Origin: Streptomyces sp. DI166
GTDB taxonomy: Bacteria; Actinomycetota; Actinomycetes; Streptomycetales; Streptomycetaceae
DNA: 62,960 nucleotides
Assembly: GCF_900091315.1 (NCBI RefSeq)
Contig: NZ_FLSP01000045.1
Span: 1-62,960 of the forward strand
Reading direction: 5' to 3'
Made by a program: the position numbers and the translations under genes. Position 1 is the stretch's first letter. Each line of letters begins with the position of its first letter. This document shows, one piece after another, positions 52,994 through 60,918 of this stretch. The notes beneath the pieces were generated by a model. That model was not told where the DNA came from. It ran no database searches and saw only the letters and a list, made by a program, of their open reading frames with translations.

Positions 52994-53029
52994 TACTCAC
53001 GTTTCCGCGGCCGAAGTACTCACATTTCC
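52994..53029. promoter_or_regulatory. Direct repeat in the precursor promoter
   Basis: TACTCACGTTTCC (52994-53006) and TACTCACATTTCC (53017-53029) match at 12 of 13 bases and start 23 bases apart, about two helical turns, as for activators that bind tandem sites such as SARP-type proteins. Confidence 0.5.
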
Positions 53030-53167
53030 AGGAGGGTTGGATTACGTCTCTTTGCGTCTTGGCGGGGCGATTCGGAGCGTGTGAATCTTTTCTCGTCGCC
53101 GGCACAACGACCGAATCGCAAAGCGCGCCGACCAAGCGCGGAAAAACGTAAGGAAGGGAGAGTTCAC

Positions 53168-53536
53168 ATGGCCCTCGATCCGCAGCAGCGGGCAGAGTTC
53201 GTGAACGCCTACACCCGCGTCCTCATCAGCTCCTGGTCCGACGAGTCGTTCGCCGCCCGGCTGCAGTCCGAGCCGCGCACGGCGCTCGCCGAGGCCGGCC
53301 TGGAACTCCCGGCCGACGCCGAGGTCGTCATCGTCACCCAGGCCCCCGAGGGCCACGAGGAGGGCAACCTGGACGTCCAGGTCGGCCTCTGGGAGCAGGG
53401 TCTTGAGACCGGCCGCTACGAGTTCCATGTCCCGGCCACCCCGGCCGTGGACGCCGCCGAACTGAGCGAGGGCGACCTCTCCGACGTCGCCGCGGGCTGC
53501 AACTACTGCTGCTGCCCCTGCTGCTGCTGCACCTGA
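53168..53536 (+). CDS. Cys-rich RiPP-like precursor with NHLP (nitrile-hydratase-like) leader
   Basis: A 122-residue precursor. Residues 1-110 form an NHLP-type leader: RAEFVNAYTRVLISSWSDESF, then RLQSEPRTALAEAGLELPAD and AEVVIVTQ, with a helical acidic end (ELSEGDLSDVAAG). The last 12 residues after AAG are CNYCCCPCCCCT: eight Cys, one Asn, one Tyr, one Pro and a final Thr. Residue 111 is encoded at 53498. The leader-core boundary resembles the GG/AG sites cut by C39-type proteases. Ser/Thr for lanthionine rings are nearly absent, so azol(in)e rings, disulfides or metal binding are more likely for the Cys. It heads an operon with an exporter and oxidative enzymes. The core is coded by repeated TGC codons. 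Confidence 0.88.
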   Translation: MALDPQQRAEFVNAYTRVLISSWSDESFAARLQSEPRTALAEAGLELPADAEVVIVTQAPEGHEEGNLDVQVGLWEQGLETGRYEFHVPATPAVDAAELSEGDLSDVAAGCNYCCCPCCCCT

Positions 53537-53579
53537 TCGGCAGCCCCACGCAACCGTTCCCACTTCGCTGGAGGGTTCC

Positions 53580-54527
53580 ATGCCCACTGCGCCGACGGGA
53601 CATCCCGTCTCCGTCCGCGGTCTTTCCAAGGACTACGGTGACGTCCACGCGGTGCGGGACATCAGCCTCGACATCCATCGGGGCGAGGTGTTCGCACTGC
53701 TCGGGCCGAACGGCGCGGGAAAGACCACGACCGTCGACATCCTGACGGGCGTGCGGCAGCGCACCAGCGGAGATGTGCGGGTCCTCGGCCACGACCCGGC
53801 CGAGGACCCGCGGGAATGGCGGGCGCGGATCGGCGTGGTGCCCCAGACGGCGGGCGCCTACGCGGATCTGACCGTGCGGGAGGTCGTCAGCCACTTCGCC
53901 GCCATGTACCCGGCGCCCCTGCGCACCGAGCAGGTGCTCGACATGGTCGGTCTCGGCCGGCACCACCGCACCCAGGCCCTGGCGCTCTCCGGCGGCCAGC
54001 AGCGTCGCCTCGACGTCGCCGTGGGCGTCGTCGGGGACCCCGAACTGATCTTCCTGGACGAGCCCACCACCGGGCTCGACCCGGTGGCCCGCCGGGAGGC
54101 GTGGGAACTGGTCCGCTGGTTCGCCGACCGCGGCCGCACCACCGTGCTGACCACGCACTACCTCGACGAGGCGGAGGAACTGGCCCAGCGGGCCGGAGTC
54201 GTCGTCGGCGGACGGCTGGCGGCCTGCGCCCCGCTGTCCGAACTGGGCGGCCGGGACAACACCCGCACCCATGTCTCCTTCCGCCGTACGGCCGCGCTGC
54301 GCGACCGCGCGCTGCCCGCGCTGCCGCCCGGCACCGAGACGGCCCACGACGACACGTCGGACACCGTCACCCTGCGCACCTCGGAACCCTCCGGGGTGCT
54401 CTCCGTGCTGCTGCCCTGGGCGCGCGAGGCGGGCAGCCCGGAACTGCCCGAACTGCGGGTGCACCGGCCCACCCTCGAAGAGATCTATCTGAACCTCATC
54501 GACAGGGAGACCGTCGCATGCCCCTGA
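53580..54527 (+). CDS. ABC transporter ATPase (DrrA-like)
   Basis: A 315-residue ATP-binding subunit. Walker A is LLGPNGAGKTTTVD, the Q-loop region is VVPQTAGAYADL, the signature ALSGGQQRRLD and Walker B ELIFLDEPTTG; the H-loop is TTHYLDE. The C-terminal 90 residues form the DrrA-type regulatory end. GGAGGG is five bases upstream of the ATG. With the next gene it makes a two-component exporter; export or self-resistance for the Cys-rich product is inferred. It lacks a C39 protease domain, so leader removal must be done by another enzyme. Confidence 0.9.
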   Translation: MPTAPTGHPVSVRGLSKDYGDVHAVRDISLDIHRGEVFALLGPNGAGKTTTVDILTGVRQRTSGDVRVLGHDPAEDPREWRARIGVVPQTAGAYADLTVREVVSHFAAMYPAPLRTEQVLDMVGLGRHHRTQALALSGGQQRRLDVAVGVVGDPELIFLDEPTTGLDPVARREAWELVRWFADRGRTTVLTTHYLDEAEELAQRAGVVVGGRLAACAPLSELGGRDNTRTHVSFRRTAALRDRALPALPPGTETAHDDTSDTVTLRTSEPSGVLSVLLPWAREAGSPELPELRVHRPTLEEIYLNLIDRETVACP

Positions 54528-55408
54528 CCGAGGCCGCCGCCACCGCTCAGCCCGCCGCGCCGGCGCCGTCCGCCGACGGGCCGCCCGGGGCAGGTGCCGT
54601 GACCTTCGGGGCGCGGGCCCTGGTCAGAGCGAGCGCCGCCCGGTCGGGCGTCGAACTGAAGGCGTTCTTCCGCAACAAGCAGTCCCTGGTGTTCACCCTG
54701 TTCTTCCCGGTGATCCTGCTCGTCGTCTTCGCGTCGATCTTCTCCGGCAAGGTGGAGGGCACCGACACCGACTTCCGGCAGGTCTTCATGTCCGGGGTGA
54801 TCGCGGCGGGCGTGATGAGCACCGCCTTCTCCGGGCTCGCCATCAACATCGCCGTCGAGCGCGACACCGGACTGGTCCGGCGGCTCGCGCTCACGCCCAT
54901 GCCGAAGACCGCCTACTTCATCGGCAAGATCGTCCGGGTCGTGGTGACCACGGCCCTGGAGACGGTCCTGCTCATCGGCATCGCCGCCACCGCCTTCGAC
55001 CTCGAACTGCCGCACACCGCCGAGCGCTGGGCCACCCTCGGCTGGTGCCTGGCGCTGGGCACCGCGGCCTGCGCGCTCGCCGGGACCGCCTACAGCGCGG
55101 TCATCCCCAACAGCCGCTCCGCGTCCGCCGTCGTCACACCGGTGTTCATGGTGCTCCAGTTCATCTCCGGCGTGTTCTACCCCTTCGACAAGCTGCCGCT
55201 GTGGATGCAGAACACCGCCGCGCTGTTCCCCGTGAAGTGGATGGCGCAGGGCTTCCGTTCGGTGTTCCTGCCCGACTCCTTCACCGTCGTGGAACCGGCC
55301 GGTTCCTGGGAACTGGGGCGCGTGGCACTCGTGCTGGCCCTGTGGGCGGTCGGCGGTCTGGTGGCGACCACCCTGACCTTCGGCTGGCGCGGCCCGCGGG
55401 TGCGCTGA
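54518..55408 (+). CDS. ABC-2 type transporter permease (DrrB-like)
   Basis: A 296-residue membrane subunit overlapping the ATPase gene by 10 bases. About six helices are visible (LVFTLFFPVILLVVFASIF; VIAAGVMSTAFSGLAINIA; VVVTTALETVLLIGIAATAF; CLALGTAACALAGTAYSAVI; VVTPVFMVLQFISGVFYPF; VALVLALWAVGGLVATTLTF) and the ABC-2 block ERDTGLVRRLALTPMP. The N-terminal 45 residues are Ala/Pro-rich and cytoplasmic. Confidence 0.9.
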   Translation: MPLTEAAATAQPAAPAPSADGPPGAGAVTFGARALVRASAARSGVELKAFFRNKQSLVFTLFFPVILLVVFASIFSGKVEGTDTDFRQVFMSGVIAAGVMSTAFSGLAINIAVERDTGLVRRLALTPMPKTAYFIGKIVRVVVTTALETVLLIGIAATAFDLELPHTAERWATLGWCLALGTAACALAGTAYSAVIPNSRSASAVVTPVFMVLQFISGVFYPFDKLPLWMQNTAALFPVKWMAQGFRSVFLPDSFTVVEPAGSWELGRVALVLALWAVGGLVATTLTFGWRGPRVR

Positions 55409-55430
55409 GTCCGGGAAGGAGCAATCGACG

Positions 55431-56654
55431 ATGACGACGACACCCGGGCTGCCCTCCGGCATCGCCCACCCCTTCTCCCCGGCCGGGCGCATCGATCCGT
55501 ATCCGGCGTACGACTGGCTGCGCGCCCACGCGCCGGTGCACCGCGACCCGATGAGCGGGATGTGGCTGGTCACCTCGCACGCCGACTGTGTCGCGCTGCT
55601 GAAGGACCCCGCGTTCTCCGCCGCCGCGGGCCAGCGCGAGCGGGCCCGCGACGACGACCTGCCGGTCTCCATGCTCACCACCGACGGCGCCGACCACGCC
55701 CGGCTGCGGGCCCCGGGCGCGCTGCTGCTCGGACCGGCCGCGCTGGCCTCGGTCGAGGACGCCGTCGCCGCCGACGCCGACGCGGTGCTCGACCGGGCGG
55801 CCCGCGCGGGCACCCTCGACGACGCCGTGGAGCAGCTCGGCGTACCGCTGGCCACGGCCGTACTGGGGCGGCTGTTCGGGCTCGGCGAGGACGACTGGGG
55901 GACGCTGGCCCAGCTGGCCCGGGCCGTCTCCGTCAACCTCGACCCGCTCGCGCCGCCGCCCGTCGCCCGGCTGGGGCGGGCCGCGATGGGGGAGCTGACC
56001 CGGTTCCTCGACGCGCACGCCGAGCAGGCCCCGCCGTCCCCGCTCGCCCGGCTCGCCGCCGACCCCCGGCTCACCCGGCAGGAGATGCTCGGGGTGCTCG
56101 GTCTCGCCGTGGTCGGCGGCTGGCAGCCGCTGGCCGAGTCCATCGGCAACGCCTTGTACTGGCTGCTGCCCCGCCCCGACGCCCGGGCCGCGCTGCGCTC
56201 CTCCGACGCGGAAGGCGCGCTGACGGCCATGGACGAACTGCTGCGCCTGGAGGCGCCGATCCCCTTCACAGCACGGGTCACCCTGCGCGAGGCGACCCTG
56301 CCGGGCGGCACCATTCCCGCCGGGCAGCGGGTGCTTGCGGTGCTCGCGGCGGCCAACCGCGACCCGGCGGTCTTCACCGACCCCGCCGAGCCGGTCTTCG
56401 ACCGCACCCCCAACCCCCACCTCGCCTTCGGTGGCGGCCCCCACTTCTGCCTCGCCGCCCGCCTGGTACGCCAGGCAGGCGCCCTCCTCCTCACCCGCCT
56501 GGTCCACCGCTTCCCCGACGCCAACCCCGGTTCGTCGACACCGAGTTGGGCGCCGACGCTGATTCCGCGGCGGATCACGGGGCTGAGCGTGGAGCTGGGG
56601 GCCGACGCGGGCACCGGGCGATGTCCCGTGACGGGGGCGGGGGTCGGCGCATGA
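55431..56654 (+). CDS. Cytochrome P450 with noncanonical I-helix
   Basis: A 407-residue P450 similar in size to actinobacterial CYP105/107-like enzymes. The heme loop is LAFGGGPHFCLAARL with the axial Cys at residue 340, and the ExxR-like helix is DELLRLEAP. In the I-helix the usual AGxD/ET is replaced by VVGGWQPLAES, so the acid-alcohol pair for ordinary hydroxylation is missing. P450s with such changes often perform couplings, rearrangements or other non-hydroxylating reactions. The C terminus carries GTGRCPVTGAGVGA. The stop codon overlaps a short duplicated start region before the amine oxidase. Confidence 0.87.
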   Translation: MTTTPGLPSGIAHPFSPAGRIDPYPAYDWLRAHAPVHRDPMSGMWLVTSHADCVALLKDPAFSAAAGQRERARDDDLPVSMLTTDGADHARLRAPGALLLGPAALASVEDAVAADADAVLDRAARAGTLDDAVEQLGVPLATAVLGRLFGLGEDDWGTLAQLARAVSVNLDPLAPPPVARLGRAAMGELTRFLDAHAEQAPPSPLARLAADPRLTRQEMLGVLGLAVVGGWQPLAESIGNALYWLLPRPDARAALRSSDAEGALTAMDELLRLEAPIPFTARVTLREATLPGGTIPAGQRVLAVLAAANRDPAVFTDPAEPVFDRTPNPHLAFGGGPHFCLAARLVRQAGALLLTRLVHRFPDANPGSSTPSWAPTLIPRRITGLSVELGADAGTGRCPVTGAGVGA

Positions 56655-56711
56655 GCGAAGTCGTGGTGATCGGGGCGGGGTCGGCGCATGAGCGGGGGTT
56701 CGGGAGTGTCT
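56651..56711 (+). repeat. Partial duplication at the 5' end of the amine oxidase gene
   Basis: ATG 56651 opens a 20-codon frame (MSEVVVIGAGSAHERGFGSV) that copies the start of the true oxidase (SEVVVVGAGVAG). GGGTCGGCGCATGAGCG at 56641-56657 recurs 38 bases later. It appears to be a small tandem duplication, leaving the real start at GTG 56706 or ATG 56688. Confidence 0.7.
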
Positions 56712-57935
56712 GAAGTCGTGGTGGTCGGGGCCGGGGTCGCCGGGCTCGCCTGTGCGGTGCGGCTGGCCGAGGCCGGGGTCGACGCACAGGTACTGGAGGC
56801 GCGGTCCCGGACCGGGGGACGGGTACGCAGCTTCCGGCCCGCCGACGGAGGGCCCGCCCTGGAACTGGGGGCGCAGATCGTGCACGGGGACCGCAACCCC
56901 GCGCACACCGTCCTCGGGCCGCTGCCCGCGTTGCCCCGGCCGACGGCGGCGTACGTCGTCAGCGGGCGCACGGCGCGGCCGATGGCGCTGCTCGCCCGTG
57001 GGGGCTGCCCGCCCTGGCTGGCGGAGGCCCGGCTCGCCGCGTACCGGGAGGGCTCCGTCAGCGTCGGCTCCTGGCTGACGACCCTCGGGGCGGCTCCGGC
57101 CGAGGTCGCGGTGGCCCGGGAGTGGTTCCGGCAGACCTGGGCGGCCGACCCGGGGCGGATCGACGCGGCGGCGGCGGGGCTGGCGATGCGTCAGGACCCG
57201 GGAGGGCGCGGCGAGTTCACCGTGCCCGGCGGGCTCGATCTGCTGACCGCGCGGCTGGCCGAGCGGGTTCGGGTACGCACCGGCGTTCCGGTGCGCCGGA
57301 TCGCGGTGGAGCCGGACGGCTCGGGCGTACGCCTGGCCACCGAGGACGGCGAGACGACCGCGTCGCAGGTGGTCGTCACCGTGCCGCCCGCCGTTGTGGA
57401 CCGCGGACTGCTCACCATCGACGGGCTCGACGAGGACCGACGGGCCGCCGCCCGCACCCTCGCCCCCGGCGACGCGTACTGCGCCGTCGTCACCCTGAGC
57501 GGCCCCGCACCCCAGGACATCTCGGTGTTCGACGCCGACGGCGCGGGCGGGTTCCTGTCCTGCCGGCGCGGCCGCCCCGAGGTGACCGTCGTCGCCAAGG
57601 ACACCGCGGCGGCCTGCGTACGCGCGGCGGCCGGCGCCGCCGGACAACTGGCGGCCCTGCTGGCGGTGGCGCTGCCGTGGACCGCCGCCCTGGACATCGT
57701 GGCCGTGGAGACCGCGGACTGGTCCGCCGAGCCGTTCAGCGGCGGCGGGTTCTGCGCGCCCGGACCGGACTCCACGGCGGCGGCCGAGCGCTGGGCGCGT
57801 CCGCTGGGCGGGCGGCTGTTCTTCGCGGGGGAGGCCGCCGTGACGGGCCGCGCGCTGCCGTGGCTGCAGGGGGCGTACGCCGACGGGCGGCGGGCCGCCG
57901 AAGAGGTACTCAAGGCAAGGAAGCAGGGACAGTGA
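56706..57935 (+). CDS. FAD-dependent amine oxidase
   Basis: A flavoprotein of about 409 residues. The dinucleotide-binding fold is VVVVGAGVAGLACAVRLAEA followed by LEARSRTGGRVRSF (flavin ring/ribose contacts); the C-terminal FAD block is GRLFFAGEAAVTGRAL ... GAYADGRRAAEEVL. The family includes monoamine oxidases, protoporphyrinogen-oxidase-like and tryptophan-oxidase-like enzymes. I prefer GTG 56706; ATG 56688 adds six residues. It could oxidise an amino group or ring on the peptide, or dehydrogenate azolines, but the flavoprotein family differs from the FMN dehydrogenases of classical azole pathways. Confidence 0.87.
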   Translation: MSEVVVVGAGVAGLACAVRLAEAGVDAQVLEARSRTGGRVRSFRPADGGPALELGAQIVHGDRNPAHTVLGPLPALPRPTAAYVVSGRTARPMALLARGGCPPWLAEARLAAYREGSVSVGSWLTTLGAAPAEVAVAREWFRQTWAADPGRIDAAAAGLAMRQDPGGRGEFTVPGGLDLLTARLAERVRVRTGVPVRRIAVEPDGSGVRLATEDGETTASQVVVTVPPAVVDRGLLTIDGLDEDRRAAARTLAPGDAYCAVVTLSGPAPQDISVFDADGAGGFLSCRRGRPEVTVVAKDTAAACVRAAAGAAGQLAALLAVALPWTAALDIVAVETADWSAEPFSGGGFCAPGPDSTAAAERWARPLGGRLFFAGEAAVTGRALPWLQGAYADGRRAAEEVLKARKQGQ

Positions 57936-58858
57936 ACGTCCACTCGGGCTGGTACTTGGCCGCCTTCACCTCCGAACTGGAGGGCGACGTGGCCCCGTTG
58001 GACATCGGCACCCGACGGCTGGTCGCCGTGCGGACCGGCGGTGCGCTGCGGGTCTACGACGCGGACTGCCCGCACCGCGGCGCCCATCTCGGGCGCGGCG
58101 GCCGGGTCGAGGGCGGCTGTCTGGTCTGCCCGTTCCACGGCCGCCGCATCGGCCTGGGCCGCCCGGAGCGGGAGGGCCCGAGGCCGTGGGTGCGGGAGCA
58201 CGAGGTGATCGTGTGCGGCGAGGCCGTCTTCGTGCGGCTCACCGACGGGCCCGACGACGACCGCGGGATGCGCGCCACGCTCAAGGAGCTGGCCGGCACC
58301 CACCCGCTGGTCCGGGCGGTCGCCCGCCCCGTCGCGGCCGCCGCCGACCTGATCGTCGAGAACGCCTTCGACACCGAGCACTTCACCGCCCTGCACAAGG
58401 TGTACCGGGTGCGCGGAATGCGCCACCGCGACGGTGCCCACGGTGAGTTGGTGATGGACGGCGAGTTCCCGATGCCCGCCTCGCCGTGGCGCGGCAGGCC
58501 CGGCGCGCCCGCCGCCGAACCGTACGTCCCGCGCTTCCACGCGCGTGCCTTCAGCCCCGCCGTGGTGGTGACCGAGTTCGGACCCGCCGACGAGGTGCAC
58601 ATCATCGTCACCGGCGCGGTGCCGGACGCCTCGGGCGGCTGTGTCGCCCGGGTCGCCATCGGGGTGCGCGAGGGCCAACAGGCCGCGCTGCCCGCCCTGA
58701 TCGCGGGCAGCGAGCGCGCGCTCGCCGAGGACATCGACGTATGGGAGCACCTCAATCCCGCCGTGGTGCCCCGGTACGACGAGGCGGACGCGGCCGTGGT
58801 CGCGTACCGGGCCTTCTGCGAGGGCTTCACCGACCTCGGCACCCCGGGGGCGTCATGA
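57932..58858 (+). CDS. Rieske non-heme iron oxygenase
   Basis: A 308-residue oxygenase. The Rieske [2Fe-2S] ligands are C46-H48 (CPHRG) and C66-H69 (CPFHG). The mononuclear iron site is NAFDTEHFTALH, with N144, D147, H150 and H155, the D-x2-H-x4-H pattern of the family. The GTG lies in the stop of the amine oxidase gene (GTGA). Reductase/ferredoxin partners are not nearby. It likely hydroxylates, desaturates or dealkylates the product. Confidence 0.88.
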   Translation: MNVHSGWYLAAFTSELEGDVAPLDIGTRRLVAVRTGGALRVYDADCPHRGAHLGRGGRVEGGCLVCPFHGRRIGLGRPEREGPRPWVREHEVIVCGEAVFVRLTDGPDDDRGMRATLKELAGTHPLVRAVARPVAAAADLIVENAFDTEHFTALHKVYRVRGMRHRDGAHGELVMDGEFPMPASPWRGRPGAPAAEPYVPRFHARAFSPAVVVTEFGPADEVHIIVTGAVPDASGGCVARVAIGVREGQQAALPALIAGSERALAEDIDVWEHLNPAVVPRYDEADAAVVAYRAFCEGFTDLGTPGAS

Positions 58859-59817
58859 CCGTACGCCGATGCGCCACCGACCCCGACTGCGCCGCCTGTA
58901 CCGCCGCGGCCGGGCCACTGCCGGGGGAGACCGGGGCGACCCGCGACGGGCTGCGCGTACGCACCTGGGGCGGGGACGGCCCCACCGTGCTGTGGGTGCA
59001 CGGCTACACCATGGACGCCACGCTCTGGCGCCCCCTGTGGCGTCTGCTGCCCGGGCTGCGGCACGTCGGTGTCGACCTGCCCGGCCACGGCGGCTCCGCG
59101 CCCCTGGACCCCGGCACGACGCTGCCCGCGCTGGCCGCCCGGGTGCTGGAGCTGGCCCGCGCCGAGGGGGCGCGGCGCTGGGTGGGCCTCTCCTTCGGGT
59201 CGACCGTGACGCTGCAGATGGCCCTGGACGCGCCCGGCGCCGTGGACCGGCTGGCGCTCGGCGCGCCCACTCCGGCCGGCGGACCGCCGGACCCGGCCGC
59301 CCGCAAGCGGTACATCGAGCTGCTGATGCTGCGCCGGATGCGCGGCCCGGCCGCCGCCGACCAGCTGGCCGACCTGTGGATGGCCTCGCCCCCCGACATC
59401 TTCCGGGGCACCGAGGCGCACCCCGGCCTGCGGTCCCGCATCCGGGCCGTGGTGGCCCGCCACTCCTGGGCCGAACTCGACAACGGCGCCATGGCCGCGC
59501 TCAGCGCCCACACCCACCCGCCCGAGGACCTGTCCCGGATCACCGCCGACACCCTCGCGCTCACCGGCGCCGACGACATGCCGGTCTTTCACTCCAACGC
59601 GGCGCTGCTGGCGGCCGAGTTGCCCCGCTGCCGTACGGAAGTGGTTCCGGACGCGGGTCATCTGCCGTTTCTGGAACGACCGTTGGCGGTTGCACCGGTT
59701 CTGGCCGCGCACCTTGCGGGCGGGCCGGTGAGCACAGAGCATGTACGGGACCTGCGCGCGACGACCACAAACGCACCGAGAATCAAGGAATTTATGGGCG
59801 AGGAGCCGCCTGTATAG
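58855..59817 (+). CDS. Alpha/beta hydrolase
   Basis: A 320-residue hydrolase. The oxyanion region is TVLWVHGYTMDATLW, the nucleophile elbow is VGLSFGSTVTLQ with Ser113, and the acid/His end is TGADDMP and PDAGHLPFLER. A short Cys-containing N terminus (RRCATDPDCAACTA) precedes the fold and could bind a metal. ATG 58855 overlaps the Rieske stop (ATGA). In RiPP clusters such enzymes can be peptidases, esterases or non-hydrolytic; here the role is open. Confidence 0.85.
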   Translation: MTVRRCATDPDCAACTAAAGPLPGETGATRDGLRVRTWGGDGPTVLWVHGYTMDATLWRPLWRLLPGLRHVGVDLPGHGGSAPLDPGTTLPALAARVLELARAEGARRWVGLSFGSTVTLQMALDAPGAVDRLALGAPTPAGGPPDPAARKRYIELLMLRRMRGPAAADQLADLWMASPPDIFRGTEAHPGLRSRIRAVVARHSWAELDNGAMAALSAHTHPPEDLSRITADTLALTGADDMPVFHSNAALLAAELPRCRTEVVPDAGHLPFLERPLAVAPVLAAHLAGGPVSTEHVRDLRATTTNAPRIKEFMGEEPPV

Positions 59818-59850
59818 AGTGATCGAAGACCAAACGGGGGCTAGGGGGAC

Positions 59851-60918
59851 ATGCCGGAATTCGTGCTTGAGTTCTTCGGGACACTGCTTCATGTAACGGG
59901 GATGGAAGGCCCCGAACTGTCGTACTTCTTCGGGCCGCATCTGCTCGGACTGCGCAAGACGCCGGAGAAGGAGAAGGCGTCACTGACCGTGCACCTCGGA
60001 CAGCGGTCCGGGTCGGGCGGGCGCGGGGTGCGGGTGTTCGGCCCGGACGGAAGGCTGCTGCGCCGCTGGTCCTTCCACGGCATGGGGGGCATTCCGCCGC
60101 TGCTGCCGCCGTTCGCGGCGATGAACGGGCAGTACGCGGTGGTCCAGGCGGCCGTGCTCGCCGAGGGCGACCGGGTGGTCGCGCTGATCGGCGGCGTCGG
60201 CTCGCCGCGCAACTCCGTCGCCCTCGCCCTGGGCGGGCGGGGCTGGCGGATGGTGTCGAGCCAGTACCTGGTCGTCGACCGTGCCACCGGGCACACGCTG
60301 CCGTACCAACTGCCCATGGAACTGCGCGGTGTCGACCTGGACGCGGTGCGCGCCGCCGGTCTCGCCGACGGCCCGGACGCCGTCGACGCAACGCCCGGCG
60401 GTCCCACCGCACTGCCGGGTCTCGGCGCCGCCGAGGACGGGGGCGCGTACGCCTGGAGCGGGGACCTGCGCCGGGTGCAGTCGCCGCTGACCGGCCCGTA
60501 CCTCCAGGTCCGTCCCGAGCGGCTGCTGGCCACCGTGGACCGGGGCGCCCGCCTGGGCCCGGCCCATCTGGTGCGGCTGTGCTGCACCGGCACCGACCGC
60601 TGCGAGCTGGAGGAGTGGGACGTCACCCCGTCCGTCTGGCCGCCGGAGGCCGCCGACGGCCTGCCCGCGGCCTCCCGCCTGCGGCTGCTGCTGCCCGGAA
60701 CGCGCAGCGCCGACGAGGCCGCCGACCTGCTCCACGAACGACTGACGTCACTGCCCGCCGCGAAGGGAACCGTCCTGTGCCCCGCCGAACCTCGTACACC
60801 GAGGGAACACCCTGCTGGATCGACCACGTGGGGGTCGACCCGACCGGCGCCAAGGAGTTCTACACAGCCCTCCTCGGTTGGGAGTTCCGACCCGAGGGCG
60901 GCCGTGGCTACCACCTGA
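59851..60918 (+). CDS. HprK-like protein with degenerate P-loop; 3' end overlaps next gene
   Basis: A protein resembling HPr kinase/phosphatase-like enzymes found in some RiPP clusters. RVVALIGGVGSPRNSVAL occupies the P-loop position, where HprK has G-x4-GKS: the Lys is replaced by Asn, so ATP hydrolysis is doubtful. WRMVSSQYLVVDRATGH then matches the segment where HprK has the sDD motif. The sensible reading ends near LTSLPAAKGTVL; codon 310 (TGC, 60778-60780) sits where a TGA would create the usual GTGA overlap with the VOC gene. As sequenced, the frame reads on 46 codons in the wrong frame of VOC to 60918. A lost stop is likely. Confidence 0.6.
   Translation: MPEFVLEFFGTLLHVTGMEGPELSYFFGPHLLGLRKTPEKEKASLTVHLGQRSGSGGRGVRVFGPDGRLLRRWSFHGMGGIPPLLPPFAAMNGQYAVVQAAVLAEGDRVVALIGGVGSPRNSVALALGGRGWRMVSSQYLVVDRATGHTLPYQLPMELRGVDLDAVRAAGLADGPDAVDATPGGPTALPGLGAAEDGGAYAWSGDLRRVQSPLTGPYLQVRPERLLATVDRGARLGPAHLVRLCCTGTDRCELEEWDVTPSVWPPEAADGLPAASRLRLLLPGTRSADEAADLLHERLTSLPAAKGTVLCPAEPRTPREHPAGSTTWGSTRPAPRSSTQPSSVGSSDPRAAVATT

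Larger units (their letters stand above)
52737..53167. other. Divergent promoter region between P450 and precursor genes
   Basis: 431 bases with no gene supported. It holds three TACGTA-centred sites near the P450 side (52764-52808) and a direct repeat near the precursor side (52994-53029). The ribosome site of the precursor is at 53150-53160 (AGGAAGGGAG). It must contain the promoters of both arms of the cluster. Confidence 0.6.

Noticed and set aside
53168..53536. Lanthipeptide or thiopeptide precursor
   Set aside because: The tail has almost no Ser/Thr to dehydrate and no LanM/LanB-type gene lies in the window.
59851..60918. Functional 355-residue HprK kinase
   Set aside because: The P-loop lacks GKS and the last 46 codons are an out-of-frame reading of the VOC gene.
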